Shown in pieces: positions 40,393 to 42,975 of a stretch of DNA of 42,975 nucleotides (positions are counted from its first letter, which is position 1; every line of letters starts with the position of its first letter). Origin of the DNA: an uncultured Solirubrobacterales bacterium (lineage in GTDB: Bacteria > Actinomycetota > Thermoleophilia > Solirubrobacterales > Solirubrobacteraceae); the NCBI GenBank assembly GCA_937973575.1, contig CALJKH010000061.1, positions 1-42,975 of the forward strand, given 5' to 3'. The translations under genes were made by a program, and so were the position numbers. The notes beneath the pieces were generated by a model. That model saw nothing but the letters and a program-made list of their open reading frames with translations. It was not told the DNA's origin and ran no database searches.

Positions 40393-42237
40393 ATGGCTCG
40401 CATTAGGGGCTCAAGCCCCGCACTGACCCCACCCCAAAGCTCGCTTGTCCTTAACCGGTACGAGTTGATCGAAGCCATCGGCTCCGGCGCTTTCGGCACC
40501 GTCTGGAGGGCCGTTGACAGCAAGCTGGGTCGCGATGTGGCTGTCAAGGCAATTCCGGTCGATCTTGCTGGGGAGCGTGCCGAGCGTGAGATCAAGGCTG
40601 CTGCGAGGCTGTCCCACCCTGGAGTCGTCACCTTGCACGAGGCTGGTGCCGACGAAACACACACCTACATGGTGTCCGAGTTCATCAAGGGGATGACCCT
40701 CGGCCAGATTTACGCTGAGGGCCGCTGCTCGGACCGTGATGTTGTGCGAATTGGAGCTGCGTTAGCTGCAGCCTTGGACCACGCTCATTCACAGGGGGTA
40801 ATCCACCGTGATGTAAAGCCAGGGAACATCCTTATTCCAGATGCTCCGAGGTCTGAGGCTGGAATTGTCAAGCTTGCCGACTTCGGTATCGCCCAGCTTG
40901 CGGGCGAGTCTTCCCTGACTCGAACCGGAGATGTTGTTGGCACGCTTGCCTACATGTCACCGGAGCAGGCAAGCGGTGAACCTTTGGGCGCCGAAACTGA
41001 CCTCTGGGCACTCGCAGTCGTCGTCTTTGAGGGCCTGACCGGTAAGAACCCTGTGCGCGGCCGCACTGCAGCTGAAACTGCCCGCAATCTCGCCTCTGGG
41101 GAGATTCCTCTGCTCGCCGATGAGCGCCCAGACCTTCCCGAGGAGCTCGTGGATGCAGTTGATGGTGCCCTTGAGCCAGATCCTGACGACAGGGGAACTC
41201 TTGGCGAGCTGGGTGGCGCCCTGCTCGCAGCGATCTCCAAAACTGACGATGAACCGGGCACGATCTCTCCGGCAGTAAGGCGTAAGGACGGAACCATCAA
41301 GGTCCGTCGCGTTCAGCCCGGGGAGCTAGCCCGCGAGGCCGAAATGACAGTGCCAGCAGCCCGCAAGAGTGGACCGGCAGTCACGGAGATCGCAGGGGCA
41401 TCGAAACCAAGATCAGACTTCGCGTGGCTTAAGCGCGGCTTCGGAGCCGTTGCTGCAGGCGGAGTCGCACTTCTTTGGACGGTTGAACTTGCCCCAGCCT
41501 CTGATCGACAGTCGATGTGGGTCATTGCTGCTGCGGTTACAGCCTCCGTTGCTGTCCTGCCGAGGGCGGGCTGGCTGATCAGCATGCTTGCCGCGATCAC
41601 AGCAACTGCGGGGTCGGGTAAATCCGGCGAGGCGGTTGTACTCGCAGCGACCTTGCTGCCATGCGCTCCTCTTATGTGGCGTCTTCCAGAATGGTGGTCG
41701 GTGCCGTCGCTCGCTCCACTCCTTGGCTCACCTGGCTTCGCGGGCGCGTGGCCTGCGATTGCTTCGTTCTCCGATGGGATTTGGCTCCGTTTCGTGGCAG
41801 GGGCAGTTGGTGCTTGGCAGATCGGCTGTGCGGAGCTCCTGCTCGGTCGGACTTTGCTGGGAGGCCCACCAGCGAAGGCAGACGCTTCTGCAGTTTGGGC
41901 TTCCAATCCAAGTGCTGCCGTAGAGCACGGGCTGCTTCCCTTGCTCCAAGGGCCACTACCGGCTGTAGCAGCGGTCTGGGGAGTTGGAGCGGCGGTTCTG
42001 CCCATGGTGGTTAAGGGCAAGAACGCTGTGAAGGACGCTATTGCTGGTGCCTGCTGGGCGGTAGTGATCGGATTGGCAACGGCTACGGTGTCAGGAGGCC
42101 TGTCGCGAGGCGTACTCGCCGGCGCCCTTGCCGGCGCAGCAGTTGCTGTGGCCTTGAGGGGTATTCCGCGCCTAAGTACTGCGGAGCCAGAGGAAGGACC
42201 GCGTACGATGATTGGGAGGTTGCGAAGCATCCGATGA
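40393..42237 (+). CDS. Membrane-bound eukaryotic-like Ser/Thr protein kinase
   Basis: A protein of 614 residues from ATG 40393, close to a GGGGAGG run. The kinase domain (about 18-285) has GSGAFGTVWRAVD (Gly loop), DVAVKAIP (ATP Lys), VIHRDVKPGNILI (HRD loop), KLADFGIAQL (DFG) and GTLAYMSPEQA (activation/APE). A juxtamembrane linker of about 75 residues follows. The C-terminal half has about six to seven hydrophobic helices instead of the single helix plus PASTA repeats of PknB. It overlaps the FhaA-like gene as ATGA. Ser/Thr kinases with FHA adaptors regulate cell-wall synthesis and division in Actinomycetota. The ligand of the membrane part is unknown. Confidence 0.88.
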   Translation: MARIRGSSPALTPPQSSLVLNRYELIEAIGSGAFGTVWRAVDSKLGRDVAVKAIPVDLAGERAEREIKAAARLSHPGVVTLHEAGADETHTYMVSEFIKGMTLGQIYAEGRCSDRDVVRIGAALAAALDHAHSQGVIHRDVKPGNILIPDAPRSEAGIVKLADFGIAQLAGESSLTRTGDVVGTLAYMSPEQASGEPLGAETDLWALAVVVFEGLTGKNPVRGRTAAETARNLASGEIPLLADERPDLPEELVDAVDGALEPDPDDRGTLGELGGALLAAISKTDDEPGTISPAVRRKDGTIKVRRVQPGELAREAEMTVPAARKSGPAVTEIAGASKPRSDFAWLKRGFGAVAAGGVALLWTVELAPASDRQSMWVIAAAVTASVAVLPRAGWLISMLAAITATAGSGKSGEAVVLAATLLPCAPLMWRLPEWWSVPSLAPLLGSPGFAGAWPAIASFSDGIWLRFVAGAVGAWQIGCAELLLGRTLLGGPPAKADASAVWASNPSAAVEHGLLPLLQGPLPAVAAVWGVGAAVLPMVVKGKNAVKDAIAGACWAVVIGLATATVSGGLSRGVLAGALAGAAVAVALRGIPRLSTAEPEEGPRTMIGRLRSIR

Positions 42238-42975
42238 GCGTTTTCCGAAGCATCGAGTCCAAACTCGCAAACCTCGTAGAGGGGAGCTTTTCGCGCGCCT
42301 TCAAGTCGGAAGTGCGGCCTGTTGAAATCGCTCGCCGCTTGGCTCGTGAAATGGATGAAAACCGCAAGGCTTTCGTGTCTCGCGTCTACGTTCCAACCGT
42401 CTACACAGTTTTCCTCAGCCCTGACGATTTCGACCGGTTTGCTGAGCATCAAGATGAGCTCAAGACTGAGCTGTCGGCCTACCTGCTCGAGCATGCTCGG
42501 CGTGAAAATCTCGTCCTTAGCGAGCGTCCCAGAATCTCAATTGAGTCCGACGGGCGCCTCAGTCTTGGCGAGTTCGGGATTCGGACAAGTCCAGTTGACA
42601 AGGCGGCAATTGGAGGAGGACCTGCAGAGCAGAAGGCTCCTAAGCGGCAGGCTCCGCAGAGTCCGCAGGTGGCACCTCCGGCCGCCCCACCAGTTCCACC
42701 AGTTGCTCCAATCGCAGCTGCGGCACCGGCAGCAGTGCCACCCCGCATGACGCCACCAACACCCCCGGTGTCAGCGCCAAAGATCGAAGCCACGCCGGCG
42801 GTTGAGCCACCGACCGTTGCGCCAGTCACCCAACCCAGTGGCGGGGCGAGGCTGTTGGCCGCAGGAATGGCGATTGACCTTGACGCAGCTGGAACGGTGC
42901 TTGGGCGTAGCAGCCAGTGCGATGTGCGCCTTGAGGATCCAAATGCGTCGCGTCAGCACGCTCGGATATCCGGAC
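42234..42975 (+). CDS. FhaA-like protein: DUF3662 domain plus FHA domain, 3' end outside window
   Basis: The frame from ATG 42234 stays open to the right edge (about 247 codons). The N-terminus (MSVFRSIESKLANLVEGSFS) and VRPVEIARRLAREMDENRK are the DUF3662 domain of mycobacterial FhaA. A Pro/Ala-rich linker (about 42650-42830) follows. The FHA domain starts at about 42860 and includes GRSSQCDVRLEDPNASRQHA, with the phosphothreonine-binding Arg/Ser and the SRQH motif. FHA domains bind phospho-Thr on kinase targets. The gene is translationally coupled to the kinase. The rest of the FHA domain lies beyond the window, so completeness cannot be judged. Confidence 0.88.
   Translation, partial: MSVFRSIESKLANLVEGSFSRAFKSEVRPVEIARRLAREMDENRKAFVSRVYVPTVYTVFLSPDDFDRFAEHQDELKTELSAYLLEHARRENLVLSERPRISIESDGRLSLGEFGIRTSPVDKAAIGGGPAEQKAPKRQAPQSPQVAPPAAPPVPPVAPIAAAAPAAVPPRMTPPTPPVSAPKIEATPAVEPPTVAPVTQPSGGARLLAAGMAIDLDAAGTVLGRSSQCDVRLEDPNASRQHARISG

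Noticed and set aside
41313..42494. Long minus-strand ORF of 393 codons opposite the kinase gene
   Set aside because: It has a low-complexity Ala/Pro/Ser/Thr composition typical of antisense frames in GC-rich DNA and spans two real plus-strand genes.

Overview
This window is a bacterial chromosomal segment around the replication-initiation locus. The core order rpmH-rnpA-yidD-yidC-jag-rsmG-parA-parB (minus strand), divergent from dnaA-dnaN-recF-DUF721-gyrB-gyrA (plus strand), is a classic origin-proximal layout. A menaquinol-type cytochrome bc complex, a demethylmenaquinone methyltransferase, a DUF3662/FHA (FhaA-like) protein beside a Ser/Thr kinase, DUF721 between recF and gyrB, and moderately high GC point to Actinomycetota. 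The flavour of several membrane proteins suggests a lineage near Thermoleophilia/Solirubrobacterales. That placement is inference from gene content; no rRNA gene is present.

Region 1 (1-4574, minus): a UDP-amino-sugar cassette, made of a hexapeptide acyltransferase (cut by the window edge), a Gfo/Idh/MocA oxidoreductase, a UDP-sugar 6-dehydrogenase and a UDP-GlcNAc 2-epimerase. A class IV PLP aminotransferase and tRNA-Lys(CTT) lie upstream.

Region 2 (4616-15835, minus): a long co-directional block for respiration, export and tetrapyrroles. In transcription order it is an AI-2E/PerM-type permease, hemB, a fused AhbA-AhbB siroheme decarboxylase-like protein, hemL, a small conserved-looking protein, Rieske qcrA, cytochrome b6-like qcrB, subunit IV-cytochrome c fusion qcrC, menG, a long-chain polyprenyl diphosphate synthase, tatA, tatC and a membrane-anchored protein of unknown function. 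It supplies haem precursors, the quinone side chain and methyl group, the haem- and quinone-using bc complex, and the Tat translocase that its Rieske subunit (visible twin-arginine signal) would need.

Region 3 (15860-23856): YmdB-type phosphodiesterase; a GT87-like membrane protein with a PepSY-like N-terminal domain plus an alkaline-phosphatase-superfamily phosphodiesterase; a PLP aminotransferase coupled to D-Ala-D-Ala ligase; bifunctional nuclease-domain protein; tRNA-Ile(GAT); and an AEC-family transporter.

Region 4 (23860-37968): the origin-proximal core. A near-perfect parS palindrome sits on the rsmG start codon, between rsmG and jag. No cluster of consensus DnaA boxes is visible in either short intergenic region flanking dnaA; the dnaA-dnaN gap instead holds short TCAAC-containing repeats.

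Region 5 (37969-38227): a 259-base intergenic stretch with the strongest Shine-Dalgarno sequence seen in the window. It is complementary to essentially the whole canonical 16S 3' tail, lies inside a hairpin whose other arm mimics that tail, and is followed by a 13-codon ORF and further hairpins ending in a 12-bp GAAA-capped stem. This is the best candidate for an undescribed RNA/small-ORF element here.

Region 6 (38228-42975): prephenate dehydratase and a membrane-anchored protein of unknown function (minus), then a Ser/Thr kinase with a multi-pass membrane tail overlapping an FhaA-like gene that runs off the right edge. No insertion sequences, prophage genes or CRISPR arrays were seen.
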